A stretch of DNA of 64,000 nt, taken from the NCBI GenBank assembly GCA_028023455.1, contig JAQFVV010012420.1:6575176-6639175 (forward strand). Reading direction: 5' to 3'. The position numbers and the translations under genes were made by a program. The notes below the pieces were generated by a model, which did no database searches, was not told the origin of the DNA, and saw nothing but the letters and a program-made list of their open reading frames with translations. This DNA comes from Epiperipatus broadwayi (Eukaryota; Onychophora; Udeonychophora; Euonychophora; Peripatidae). Positions 21,967 to 34,200 of the stretch are shown piece after piece (the stretch's first letter is position 1; each line of letters begins with the position of its first letter).

Positions 21967-22750
21967 TAGTTGAAGTAGAAGTAACTGTAAAAAAGCATTT
22001 TCATACATATATGTATTCATATATGTTGTTGAAGTAGAAAAACTGTAACTTCCATTGGGTTATGCTTAATCAACAACATCAATAAACTATGAAAAGAAAT
22101 GGGCTGATATCAAAAATCTCTAACTTTGGCTTAGTTTATTGACATTATTATAAATCAGAGTGAAATCTATTTTAATTTGATTTATATACATCCTAAATGC
22201 TTTGAAATCACAATTTAACTATGTGAAGGATCAAATTAATACTTTAGATTTAACAACTCCTACATACCAAATGAAACATTATTATTTTAAAAATAAATGT
22301 AACTGTAAATTGTCATATATATTACCATAATTTATAGGAAATGGAAATGAAAGTAACTGCAACCCCAATCGAATTATATCTAATCAATAGTCAAATATAC
22401 ATTTTATGAAAAGAAATGGAAGTTAGTTTATTGGTAATAGTTATATAATTTTATTTTGAAAAAAATAGTAATACTATTTATTTTCTAAATCAATAGTATA
22501 CATATTGTAACGTTTATTTATATACGTTGCAAATATATTGGCATTTGGTAAAAGCTAAAAAATAAAAGTAAATTTAGATTTTTTTTTTTTGACTAATTTT
22601 TTTTTTAAAAAATAATGTACATTGAAAGTTAAATTATTCTTCCATATTTTTTTAATGTAATTAGAAATAAAAGTTAGAATTGGAGAGAACAAAAGAATTC
22701 CAAACGTAAAAAAAGATAAGAGAAAGTAAAAATATTTTGGCTAATTAAAG

Positions 22751-22861
22751 ATGGCCGAAAAACTTGATAAGGAAAGAGAATTTTATAACATAAATTTTAT
22801 AAAGAATCTACAAGATTATGATCCAAAAAACGCCATGATAATAACATGCACAGAAGTCTGA
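22751..22861 (+). other. short unassigned frame
   Basis: ATG at 22751 opens 36 codons (MAEKLDKEREFYNINFIKNL, continuing to a TGA at 22859-22861) with a charged, coding-like composition. It sits just before the segment richer in GC with a TATA-like box. It could be a real small exon, a gag start, or chance; I cannot choose. Confidence 0.2.
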
Positions 22862-23180
22862 AAACTGGACCTCTAGTATAAAAATGAAGGATTCGGTTGG
22901 AGGAACATCTTGTTCATTGGTTTCTCTAGTTGGTCTTGGATAATAATAATATATCCAAGATCACTCTACGCTGAAGTAATTCGGCATGTTGGAGTGAACC
23001 GGAGCTTCTGACGACATCGTGCCTGAAGATGTATACCAGAAAAGCTTTCGTGACCGACTAGGAGAATGGACCACAAGATCAACTAATAATCAAAGGCTGT
23101 GAGCTCATTTTAACCCTGAAAAACTATGCATAGTTATCTACAACCATCGTGAATTCACTAAAACTTACCGGTAAGTTATG
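22862..23180 (+). promoter_or_regulatory. island richer in GC with core-promoter-like and splice-donor-like signals
   Basis: The base composition is visibly richer in GC than the surroundings. TATAAAAAT at 22877-22885 is followed about 37 bases later by an initiator-like TTCATT (22913-22918). A hairpin ttggata...tatccaa lies at about 22934-22960. A GGTAAGT splice-donor-like sequence at 23170-23176 sits in the 12-bp palindrome cttaccggtaag. The whole could be an LTR with promoter or the untranslated first exon of a gene. No matching second copy was found in the window. Confidence 0.3.
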
Positions 23181-23724
23181 CTTGATTATCCTGATTGTGA
23201 CAAATTTAAGCATTCGCAAACAATTCTTAAAAATATACATATAAAAGGATCCCAATAGTGACTTTAATTTAACTGATCAAGAGACTCTTATTTAATCAAG
23301 AACTTTTTAATTGTTTAACTGTTATTATTTTTTATTAATATTTCACATCTGAATTAAATGTGTTCCCTCCAATTTATTTGATAAATAATTTATTTCAAAC
23401 ATTTTTTTGTCTATTAGAATAAAAATATTTCTAAAATCAATTTTCATTTGTGCGTTATTAATAATAATTATTATTTTTTATTATTAGTCTAATGAGATTT
23501 AAAATATAATTAACCTTTGTCAATATGTTTCAATAAGCCCAGGAATAATAATCTTAAAAAAATAATTCTCGTTACGGTATGATGTAATACCGATTAGTTT
23601 AAAAATATCTTTTCTTTTTAACTTGCGAGATGCTATGTGATGGTTCAGTGGGTTCTTGCAGAACTCTGGCACCTTTCAAATAAATTAAAAGCTGATGTCG
23701 TCGATAGCATAATTCTCAACAATT

Positions 23725-23870
23725 ACAAGGCCGAGTTGATCAGGAAATATAGCTATGTTTTTAATAGAAATCGAAATACAACTTTCTTCTTTTTGACATA
23801 GCTTGATCAACTCGCGCGCAGTTTATATTAGCGTGTAGAGGCCTAGAAATACAAAAAATGTTATAATATT
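23725..23870. repeat. foldback element, second decayed copy
   Basis: The right half (gacatagcttgatcaactcg, then gtagaggcctagaaatac) matches the right arm of the 17.9-kb palindrome in the same orientation. The left half (ccgagttgatcagg, then agctatgttttt) is the decayed inverted arm. Both copies share the terminal cctagaaatac and an AT-rich end. Confidence 0.8.
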
Positions 23871-23871
23871 A

Positions 23872-24760
23872 TTAGTAAAATAGAGCTGATAATATAAACA
23901 TGACTTCATTTATTTATTTAATTCTGATTTTATACAATTTTTATGAAAAGACATCATACATTGTTGATGGAAGAACTTAATTGGTTGTCTGTATCTCATC
24001 TAACATTTTAATTGCAATGTGTCTTTTATTTGTTGCCCATTCAAAATAAATGATTGGTAAATATTTTTCACAAAATCTTATACAATAATTGTCAAATAAA
24101 TGTTTGAGTGGAAGAAAAAAAATATAACTCCATTTTGATAGAGTTCCATTAATAATCCATTAATGCAACATTGAATGAAATGTGTTGATTTTGAAAGAAA
24201 ATTTCTTAATAATTTATTATTCATATCTATCTCTATATTCAACTTCAGTGCATTTAATTCATCATTATATAAAATTAATTTTATAAAACTATTTAAATAT
24301 TATTATTAATTTAGACTTGATCTACAATAAATAAAATGTTTTCTACTAGAATAGTGGGTAAGAAAGAACTATTGCATCAAATGAAAAATAAAATAAATTT
24401 ATTTCTAGAAAACAATTTCAACTTTATCTTAAAGGAATCTCTTAAGTCTCTTCAGTAAAGCCTTGTGAAAAACTTTATTGTTATTGGGTATAATATGGAT
24501 ATTTTGGTGTTAAATTATATTGTTTTAATCATTAAATTATCAAATTATTCTATTGATTTTTTTTAAAAATTGTTTTCTTAATGGTATTTCACAAATAGAT
24601 ACAGTAAGCTTATGAAATCAGTGGAAATAGATTAATATTGTTATTATATCACAACTCTAGAACAGTTTCAGACTTATTGTCTGTAAGCATTTTCAAATCT
24701 AATGTATCTCACATAAAATAAACACAGTTTATTTTTTTTTTATTATCAATCTATTGTAAC
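23872..24760. other. AT-rich stretch, no gene seen
   Basis: No supported feature on either strand. Confidence 0.5.
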
Positions 24761-24761
24761 C

Positions 24762-25045
24762 GGACCTCCGTACAACCCCTTTATTACCTCAGTTGTAACA
24801 ATTGCCTGATGAGCATATTGCAGGAAGAAACTACTGATTGGCATTCCCCAATGCAGATGTTAACCCCCCCCACAACAATATTTTCTGCTCATCAGAGGAT
24901 GAGCACCATAGAAACTGGAAGCATCTAGACATGTCTCTGTTTGGTTTTCCAAACGGCACCACTAGAGTTCCATCTCACTACAACCTGACTTGTAGATCTA
25001 GTTATGCCAGACATAGCTCAGGAGGTATGAAATTCTCATGAACAA
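24762..25045. repeat. probable interspersed-repeat fragment richer in GC
   Basis: A sharply bounded segment, richer in GC than its surroundings, containing two related motifs: gatgagca...gaaact at 24807-24833 and again at 24897-24922. In the second, tgctcatc/gatgagca forms a perfect eight-pair hairpin with a four-base loop (24887-24906). A run of C lies at about 24862-24869. The 67-residue frame across it (24838-25041) has no family resemblance and is likely chance. Confidence 0.45.
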
Positions 25046-25149
25046 GTGCACTGAATGATGAGTGATGCAATAAAAATAATAGAATTGAACAACTGGATAA
25101 CTAAAATTAATTTTAAGTAACAATTTTATTTAATAACAGGTTTAAATAA

Positions 25150-25515
25150 ATGTCCATCAAACAAAATATTTCATTGACAGTCCCTTGTATCTCTTCATCC
25201 TACTTCCAATAACATTTTTAGATGACTTAAAGAATGTAATTTGTTGAGAGTATAATAAAGTCCTTCTTTCAATAGTTCTTTAACAATTTATATCTTTAGT
25301 CATTTAGTTAATTCACAGAAAGGAGTGCGATATATGAAGACAACAGAGATAATAATGAAGACAACTGATAGCATTTAATTCAGAGTTCCACTTAATTCAA
25401 ACAAATATTTCATTTACGGTCCATTGTGTTTCTTTGGTATGCTTCTAATAATAGCACTTAAAGAATGTAATTTGTTGTATAATAAAGTCCTTCTTTCAAT
25501 AGTTCTTTAATATCC
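25150..25515. repeat. imperfect direct duplication, about 240-bp spacing
   Basis: The blocks caaa(c/a)aaatatttcatt and cttaaagaatgtaatttgttg...ataataaagtccttctttcaatagttcttta occur at about 25155-25285 and again at about 25395-25512. Confidence 0.8.
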
Positions 25516-25659
25516 ATGTGATGACTCATTTTCAGTTCATTTATGAAAAGGTTAGAAGCAGTCTATTGATCAATAGTTCATTTACAAGTCATTCTAATAA
25601 AGTTCATCCTTCATTTCAAATGAAGGCTCATTTTGATTTATCTTGGGTAAAGAATTCAA

Positions 25660-26065
25660 AAGTAAATGTGCATTTATATGCATAAGTTTCATTATTTTAT
25701 TCACATAAAATCAATATTCAGTTAAGCATTTGTAATTTATATAGTACTTCATTATTTTTTTAATTTATCAAATCAGGTAATGTAAACAATTCTGGGTTTG
25801 TGGACTATTCATAATCCAGTCAAGTGTCAATGTGCATTTATATGCATAAGTTTCATTATTTTCTTCACATAAAATCAATATGCAGGTAATAATTTATAAT
25901 CCATATAGTATTTCATTATTTTTTAATTTATTAAATCAGGTAATGTAAACAATTCTGGATTTGTGGACTATTTATAATCCAGTCAAGTATAAATGTGCAT
26001 TTATATGCATAAGTTTCATTATTTTATTTATATACCATCAAGATGCATGTAAGCATTTGTAATTT
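25660..26065. repeat. 163-bp tandem repeat, about 2.4 copies
   Basis: Units starting at tgtgcatttatatgcataag recur at 25667, 25831 and 25994. Each contains aaatcaggtaatgtaaacaa and tggactatt(c/t)ataatccagt. Copies differ at several positions. Non-coding. Confidence 0.88.
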
Positions 26066-29000
26066 TTATTTAGTTATTCTAATATATAGCATAAATATTT
26101 TTATTTGGTCTGCCACAGATGTATATTTCTACCTATAAATTGATCAGCAGTTGCATTTATTTATTAGCCAGTTAGAGTTATACATAATAGTCAGTATTTC
26201 TGACTCTTCTAGGTATACTTATTTGTATATCAATAATATAAATCGTTATAAGTATTCATTTTTAGTTGTTTTTTTTTTAAAATCTAGATGCTTCTGCATG
26301 TAAGAAGTTAATCATTTATGATTTACCTCATTAAAAATGCCTTTTGATTATAGATATTTTTGATATTTAAATTTATCATTAATAAAATGTATTTTCACAT
26401 AATTCATTTTAAGACAGATGTTTGTTTTGTTTTTTATTTTTATAAACATGTATAGGTATTGAATAAAATACCTTTTGATTATTGATATTTAAGACATATT
26501 TTATTTTTACATAGCTATTTTTATTCATAATTTTTTTTCTTTTTTAAGAAAGACATTTTGTTTGTCTTTTATAAACACATATAAATATTAAATATTTTAT
26601 AAAATTGTTACCATCATTTTTTTTATATCCAGTCTGTTCCATCAAAAAGGGGTGATTTTATTTAAGCTGAATGGCATTATTCCCTTTCATGATTATCACC
26701 CAGGAAAATCTTGGAGAACCATGGCTTTTGGATGAAAAGAAGGAGCTGTTACAGACTAGCCTTCCATCATTATGATATTCTTAATAAAATTTTCCTTTTC
26801 CATTATTAACAGTTGTTATAAATATTATATTCTAAGGTTCCTTAAAATCAGCTGTCAATTAAATAGTCAAGCAACACTTAGATGAAAATTTTAATCTATT
26901 AACTCTTCACTTTTCTTACTTTTCAAAGTCTCTTTTTAAAATCTACTTTAAAAATCTCTTTATGAAAATCTCTTTATAAAATTTCTTTTAAAAAAACTGC
27001 TCTGAACTTCCAACTTATCTATTTATATTCTGATCCCTGGATTGATTAAGCAGCTTTCCCACTGTATCTGATTGTTATACAGCTCTCATTTAAGCCCAAG
27101 TGCTTTTCTCTTCTTAAGGATTGGACACTCTACTTTTCACAGGAAAGATAAGAAATCATAAGGATAAGCCATGTTTTCCAATTTGATAAGACTGTCTCAA
27201 GCAATTATCACACTTTATACGACATCATTCCAAAAATTAAAAATGTGATATTTTAAATAAATGCCAGCCTTTATTTATATCATAATTTAAAACTATAAAA
27301 TCAATAATGATTTTCTTTTAACTATAAACTTTTTGCTTTATTTCTTTTTTAATTTGATCAAATTACCTTTCTTTTTTCATTGCTGTCAATTTTCATGATT
27401 CCTTTGTTTCTTTAAATTTTTAGTTTTCCTTAACCATTATTAAGTCTTTCCTTTTCTTTTTTAATGACAAATCATGCTAGTCTTTTTAAATGGGGGGGGG
27501 GAATCTTTTGAATACATACGTGGAACAGTATATCTGTTTCACTATAATAGCCTGAAATTCAAAAATATTACAAAATTTTGAGCTCAATTCAAAATATATA
27601 GTTATTAAAACTATAGTTACTAACCTAGTGCCAAATTTGTATAATAGACAAAGAAAAAATATTTTTGAACTTCAGAATATTATCTTTATAGTAAAAAAGA
27701 TGGTTACTAGATGTAATGTGGATTAGGTTTTCAAGTCTACATTAACAAAAGTTAAACATTAAAATACAGTTTGGAGGTGCAAATATAATACACTATTTGT
27801 TTCTATCCAGTGAATATTTAAGGAAAAATAAATTGCTTCTTAAATTTTATGATAAATTCAAACTGAAAAAGTGGCATTTATTAAATAGCATCACCACTTT
27901 TCTTTTTAAAATCTAATTTACTATTCAAACTTTTGGTATTTACAATTTTTTTATATTATTTCCACTATATGAGACCAAGGTGACATAAACAATGAGTATT
28001 TTTAAGCAAGTCATTTGGAAACCAAATTATAGTGATTACAGCAATAGAAAAACAGTTGTGCACATCTTTCAAATTCAATAAACATAAAAAATTAATTAAG
28101 TATTAATATATATATATTTAATTTTAGGTGAAAGTCTAAAATATTGGGAATGATTACACATTTTAGATATGTAATTGTGGGATGATTAATTTTAATGATT
28201 AATGCAAAGTTTTCAAATATGATACAGAATATTAATAAATCAAATCTCATAAATGTGTAGATTTAATAACTCAGTTATGATAACATTGCAGTTTTTGTGC
28301 ATAATAGATTTTATCATCATTCAAGATGTAAATCTTGTTTTTTCTTTTAGCTATTCTTCTACTGGCATATATTAATTTACAAGAAAGTCTTTGAGTGATA
28401 TTACAAAGACAAAAATGGAATCCAAAACAATAACTTTTTTCAATTGATAAATAATTAATATATAGAGATTTTATAAACAAGAACTCTTCTGTGGGGAAAA
28501 ATTATAGGATTGATTTTGATTTTTTTTTTCTCTTTTCGAAAAATTAAATGTTTTACCTCAATAAATGTTTAATTTTACAAACGTTTAATTTTGCAAATAA
28601 TATTTCCTTATAGATGGGAAGTTTTTTATTAATTTTAATAAATAAATATATTTTAATAGATTGAAAAAAAGATATAGCATCAATATAAAAAAAAAATGTC
28701 AATATAGATATCTATATTGACTACACATTAATGAAAATTTTCAATTAAATGCAATAAGATGAAATAAAGCAGAATAAGCCAAATATTGGCCAATAATCGT
28801 ATAAAGTAATAGTAAATAATCAATCATCATTTGTAACTGGATTTAAATATTATATAATATAAAATTTGTTTATAGTAATCATTATCAAACAATTGTCAAA
28901 TAGGAGACAGCACGTATCACATAATATTAATGAAATGTATAAATAACTACTATATAAATTGAACATATATTATATACTGCATAAATGTGCTGTAGTCATT

Positions 29001-29670
29001 AAATGTTGTGACCATTAATCTGGTCAGCACATGACACCATGTTTTATACTGGCTATAAATAAAATAGTTATATATCATTTTAAGAAAATATGTGGACTTT
29101 GAAGGTTAAATCTCATTGGTACTATCTATATAATTTTAAGGAAAACTATATAGAGTCTTATACAAAAGTAAAAACAATGTAACTAATTTAGTATTTAAAA
29201 AATTCATTGTATTAATTTAAAATAATGATGAATAATTTAATTAATTAATTAATTAGTTGTAATTATAACAACAACAAATAAATGGTTTGTCATACATATT
29301 CTCCAAAAACACAAAAAGACTATTATATCTGTTTCAGACTTATTTACAAATATCACACAGACATTATTAGATAAAAAACACAACAATAAATGTAATAAAA
29401 TTATTTAAATTGTTGTTTATATATATGTGAAAAATGGGCATCAATAGAATACACACATAAATGCAAACACATATGCATCTAGAATGCAAAAAAGTAATTC
29501 ATTTATTTAATTATTACTGACATTAAATATATAACTCAATCTATTTCAACAATATGTAAATGGATAAAAACATAATATATATATACATACACACTTTTTA
29601 TCCATATTAAAACTTCTCAATTATTAATTTAAATTTATCTTCACAATAAATAATTCTTCCTATGCTTATA
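26066..29670. other. AT-rich stretch, no gene seen
   Basis: Long AT-rich interval with poly-A/T and TA runs and a run of nine G at about 27493-27501. No supported gene. Confidence 0.5.
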
Positions 29671-29672
29671 AT

Positions 29673-30203
29673 ATGAAAAATGAAATTATATTGGCTATTA
29701 ATAAGAATACTAAAGTCTTCTTACAATATTGCCACCATGTGCAAGCCTTTGTGATCAATGGATGTAGGACAAAGGCATACACTTGGTGGCAGTACTGTAT
29801 GGATAGTTTGGTAAGGATAGAGATACTGTTAATAGGTGGTAAGAGAGTATATACTTTGTCGGGTCTTTTTTTTGTGGATGATATCTTTTTGTGTGCAGAA
29901 AGAAGAGAAGATATGGAAGCTATGCTGAGGACATGTGCAATGATGGGTAAAGAGATGGGAATTAAATTTAGTGAAGAAAAATCAAATATAATGATGGTTA
30001 ATACTAGGGAAAGAGAAAATGTAGAATTTTTATTGGGGGATATAAAGTTAAGTGTGATGGATAGATATAGTTATTTGGGAATCAACTTAAGTAATCAGAA
30101 AAATTGCTTGGATGAATGGGAGAAAAAATTAGTAAATGAAGTAAAGAAAAGAAAGGGATTGATAAAGAAATTAACAGTGTTTCATATAATAAATATGATG
30201 TAG
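29673..30203 (+). pseudogene. LINE 1 reverse transcriptase C-terminal part
   Basis: A 176-residue frame. The first 30 residues or so are probably flank. From about residue 42 it aligns by eye with non-LTR RTs: GGKRVYTLSGLFFVDDIFLC has the (Y/F)xDD catalytic pair as FVDD, then a helix (RREDMEAMLRTCAMMGKEMG), motif D-like GIKFSEEKSNIMMVN and motif E-like DRYSYLGINL. It ends at an in-frame stop. A further coding-like stretch follows in another frame before 30326 (KRGVLNYLEKVQMEVG-like). Confidence 0.78.
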
Positions 30204-31163
30204 CTAGAATTATATGCAAAGGAGTTGCAGTAGCAGGGTTAACATATGGTAATGATGCATTATATGTTAGTAAAGGGGTATTAAATTACTTAGAAAAAGT
30301 TCAAATGGAAGTAGGATGACATGCATTGGATGCAGATGTATGGACAACAAGGGAGGCAATTCAAGGAGAAATGGGATGGTCATGTTTTCATATGAGAGAT
30401 GCAAAAAGTAAAATAAAAATGTTTGGTAGATTGCAGTTTATGGATAATAAAAGAATAGCCAAAATAGTATTTAATTGGGTTATGAGTAAAGGGCAGGCAA
30501 CAAGATGGGTGAGAAAGGTAATGCAGTATGCGAAAGATTTGGATAAAGAATTTATATCAGTATACTTACAAAAGGTGGGATGATTGTGTTAGAAGGATTG
30601 TTGAGTGTTATAGTGGTAAGAAATGGGATAAAAGAATAGATGCATTAATAAAGAATAGGGAGTTGGAGAGATGGAGAACTAGTATGGAGAATAAAAAGAG
30701 TTTAAATATAAACAGAAGTAAATGGAACATTGGGTGCGAATTAATTTAAGATAATAGCAAGGAAAGTAGTTTATTGTTTAAGGATCAAATGGGATCTTTA
30801 GCAACAAGAGAATATACATGTAAATGGGGGAAATATGGGTGATTTAGTCTGTAAATTGTGTAAGGAAGGCATAGAAAATATTAGGCATCTATTGATTGAA
30901 TGTAAATGTTTGAAAGCAAAAAGGGTACAAATAATGAAGTTATGGAAGAATAAATATGAACAAAGTGATTATACAGAAAGTGGATTATGCTGGGTTTGGG
31001 AAAAGATAAGGGGGATTTAGATATAAAGGCCATAGAGTTGACAAAGATTATGTTTGTGGAAATGGGATGGAGCAGATTATGGGAAAACTTAGGGTGGGGA
31101 ATGGAAGGGGAAGGTAAAGTGGCTAATAGGTTTCTTTGGGAAAAGTTGCTGAAAGATTCCTGA
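29735..31163 (+). mobile_element. 5'-truncated non-LTR retrotransposon (LINE 1)
   Basis: The plus strand carries the C-terminal half of a LINE ORF2 in several frames. 29673-30203 holds the RT active site LFFVDDIFLCAERREDMEAM and the following KFSEEKSNIMMVNTRE and YSYLGINLSNQ blocks. 30326-30583 and 30528-30749 hold the post-RT region (EMGWSCFHMRDAKSKIKMF, FGRLQFMDNKRIAK). 30835-31020 holds a C-terminal zinc knuckle, CKLCKEGIENIRHLLIEC (C-x2-C-x9-H-x4-C). After a last frameshift near 31010 the frame continues to a TGA at 31161-31163. All of RT upstream of VDD, and any endonuclease, is missing, typical of 5' truncation. The clade is uncertain. Confidence 0.8.
30326..31163 (+). pseudogene. LINE 1 C-terminal domain with zinc knuckle
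   Basis: Composed of overlapping frames 30326-30583, 30528-30749, 30835-31020 and a last short frame to 31163. Recognisable parts are the REAIQGEMGWSCFHMRDAKS block common after the RT thumb in several LINE clades, and the CCHC-type knuckle at 30848-30903. At least three frameshifts separate the pieces. Confidence 0.65.
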
Positions 31164-31185
31164 CTTCATTTATGGAGAGGTCACA

Positions 31186-31290
31186 GTACATCACATCATA
31201 TCACATCACATTACTCTTATTAATAGCATGTGTAAGCATATGAAATGGTGATTATGTGATGATTTGATGGTTATATTGGCTATTATTTAA
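31186..31290 (+). repeat. LINE 3' TCACA-type tail, then PLE2-family fragment
   Basis: An imperfect (TCACA)n run at 31186-31213 follows the LINE stop closely, as a 3' simple-repeat tail would. Then gtaagcatatgaaatggtgattatgtgatg (31228-31257) resembles the internal pLTR-edge sequence of the PLE2 family at 57811 and 43936 (aagcataagaaatggtgat). It may be a short fragment of that repeat, or both elements may share a tail sequence. Confidence 0.45.
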
Positions 31291-34200
31291 ACTTTGGTCT
31301 TTTAATTTATAGTTGGTCTATAAATAAAATATTATTTTGTAGAATAAATTATAATAATAAACTTTACTTGACTTTTAAAAGTACTTTCTTCATCTTCAAA
31401 CTTATCTTTGACATTAAACTGCTTAATTTTTCTAATCTTCATGAAGAACGTGATATTTATTCCAATATGTTCTCTTTAGAAAGTATTAGATAATTTACTT
31501 AAACTTATTTACCTATCCTTTTAACAAAAAAAGAAATACTTTTTTTTTGAATAAACAGATTTTTCTTACACTTTCGTTAGCACTGGAGTTAATATTTGTT
31601 TTCTAACCTATTAATAATATATCGAATGATGAAATCAAATGATGCATCCTAATTCTAACCTACTTTAACTTAGTGACAATAATTCATTTCCACCTAAAAA
31701 TAAATAACTATTACTTTGAGACTCTAATTAAACGAATATAGATTTATAAATGAAAACGCAGGGGACTGTGCTCAGTGGTCAGTTAGTTACAAAAATTCAG
31801 CTGCAGAGATATGCAGTTAAGATAAAGAAAAAAATTGAAATCAGAAAATAAATTATTGTCAGCAAAATAAATAACTTGGGGAAGAGAAAGAAAACTGCAA
31901 TCATTCCCTAATTAATAATTTAGAATAGAAACAACACTCTCCTTTTATCAAAACCACATTCTCTGAGCTATAAGTATTTGTACCTTTAAATAATAATGAT
32001 AACTTCTCATGTTTTTGTTAATGTTTTTTTAAAAATATATATATTATTTGCCAATATGATTTGAAGATACCTTTCTTATAGCACAACTGAAAATTAAACT
32101 CTTTTATGCCACAACATAACTGTAATATCAATAATAATCAATCACTTCTTAAAAAAGAAATAATGACAATGATAATAATCTCAGGATTTCTTTGTTTACT
32201 TTAGGAAAATACTCTACAGTACTGTGCTGTCACACATGATTGGCATTCTGGTAGGCTAAAGGAAACATTCACTTCACTTAAAAGCTAATGTGTCCTCACA
32301 TATCATAACAATTATTACAACTATTTAAAGGGGTGATAAATACGATCAATAAAGACATAAATAATTACATAAAATTTTGAATAATACAGCCTTTTCATCC
32401 AGAATCTCAGCCAGAGTAATAGAAAGACAAGGGTACCTTTTGTATCCTTCCATCATTCATGACAACACAATAAATTAACTAAAACTAATTAATTCAACAA
32501 TTTAACTAAATGTAACTGGAATAATGTGCAGTCAAGGTTAATAACTTAGAAATAAATTCATTTTACTATTAAATAATGCTTAATCTGAAGTTTGCAATTC
32601 CCATAAAATAATTATCATCAAAATAAAATGTTCAGATCTGCATAAGTTTGTCTATCTGGTATATTAAGATTTCTAAAGTTTGAAATAATTTAGGACTCAA
32701 GAAAATGTTTTGCAAATATTTTGCAAACACACTTATACTTGGCATACAAAAAAAAAAAAAATGACAACGAATCTTAAATAAGACTACAATTTATTATCAA
32801 CACAGTATGAAACAAAATACACAATTTTATTAAATAATATGGCATTGATACTACAAATACATTAATACATTAAGCTGTCCTCTATCAGGGTATAAATTAA
32901 AATAATAAATTCCTATATGTTTGAGATCTAGCTATTACACTGGAGTAACTATCTGAAATGTGCAGCTGATTTACCACTACACTGATTTATAATTTTAGTA
33001 AACTTTCTATAAAATAAATCTCTTACTTTGAATTATTGATTAACTATTATTTTTTTTATTACTATTATGATATAAAATACACACAAGTAATTACATATTA
33101 TTTGTGTAACCTAATAAACTGGGTTCAAATACAATCCTTTTAAAGTATTAAATCCATTACTAATAAAATTAACCAAGTTACAGTTTGTAATTAAACAAAT
33201 TATGACTAAGTATGGGTCATTTATCAGAAGTCCCCATTACCATTTCATGCTTAACTTAATGTCCACACAAATTATGATAAATATTTTAATTATGAATGTC
33301 TTAATTCAAGCTAAGAATATTTCTTAACTATTGATAACACTAAAATATTGTGTTCAAACATTCCTTTAATAAATAAGCATTTTAACATACGCAATTTTGA
33401 ATTAATTTTTTCCATTGGTTTGCTTGTGAGCTACAGATATTGATCCCAATTACTAAGGCACCACTGATAATAAAGTGCACCTTGAGGAACTAACACCTCA
33501 AATCAAACATTTATCCTTGCCATAACTTTTAAACAGAGCACGATAATCTACACCTTCTATGGTGGAAAGATATATTTAATTTCACATGAGGAATGTAAAA
33601 ATACTAACTAATGTCTGCAAAGTAAAATACTACATTAAAGCATTTGGTGGTTTCCAGCCTATTTCTCGGGCCTAAAAAATGTAGGTGTGGACTCTGTCTC
33701 ACCACCTAAAGAAAAGAACATGCACCAAAGATAATCCTCTCTTGGGATTAAAACACATTAGACTCAGTCACATTGACTATAAAACATACCATAACACTAT
33801 ATCAAAACTAATCCTCTCATGGAACATAAAGTATTTTGGGGGGAGCATCTCCATCCCACAAAACAAAATACATTATAAATATTAAAATATGCTGATATTA
33901 TACATATACTAACTCTACACTTAGGAAAGAGAGCAAAACACACTAATAATAATAATAAACCTACATTAAAATGTATACTTCAATCAATATCTGAAACCAG
34001 TGAATTAAAATACATATATTAGCCAAGTGATTGTACATAACATACAAAAAAGTATAATAAATTTAATGCTAATCAATGAACATTCGACAGCAATGTATGG
34101 CATAACAGTTTAAACTAAAATAAAGTGGGTGTACTATGAAAGAATAACTGTTAATAAATTGATTAACTAATGTGATATAAATTCTATAGTTTTTTTTTAT

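Noticed and set aside
23015-23060. Hammerhead-like CTGAAGA...GAAA with palindromic AAAGCTTT
   Set aside because: Helix II would be two pairs at most, and the register that allows a proper helix III breaks helix I; no consistent fold.
24790-24835. CTGATGAG followed by GAAAC as a hammerhead
   Set aside because: The GCA/TGC hairpin leaves five unpaired bases before GAAAC and no helix I partner was found.
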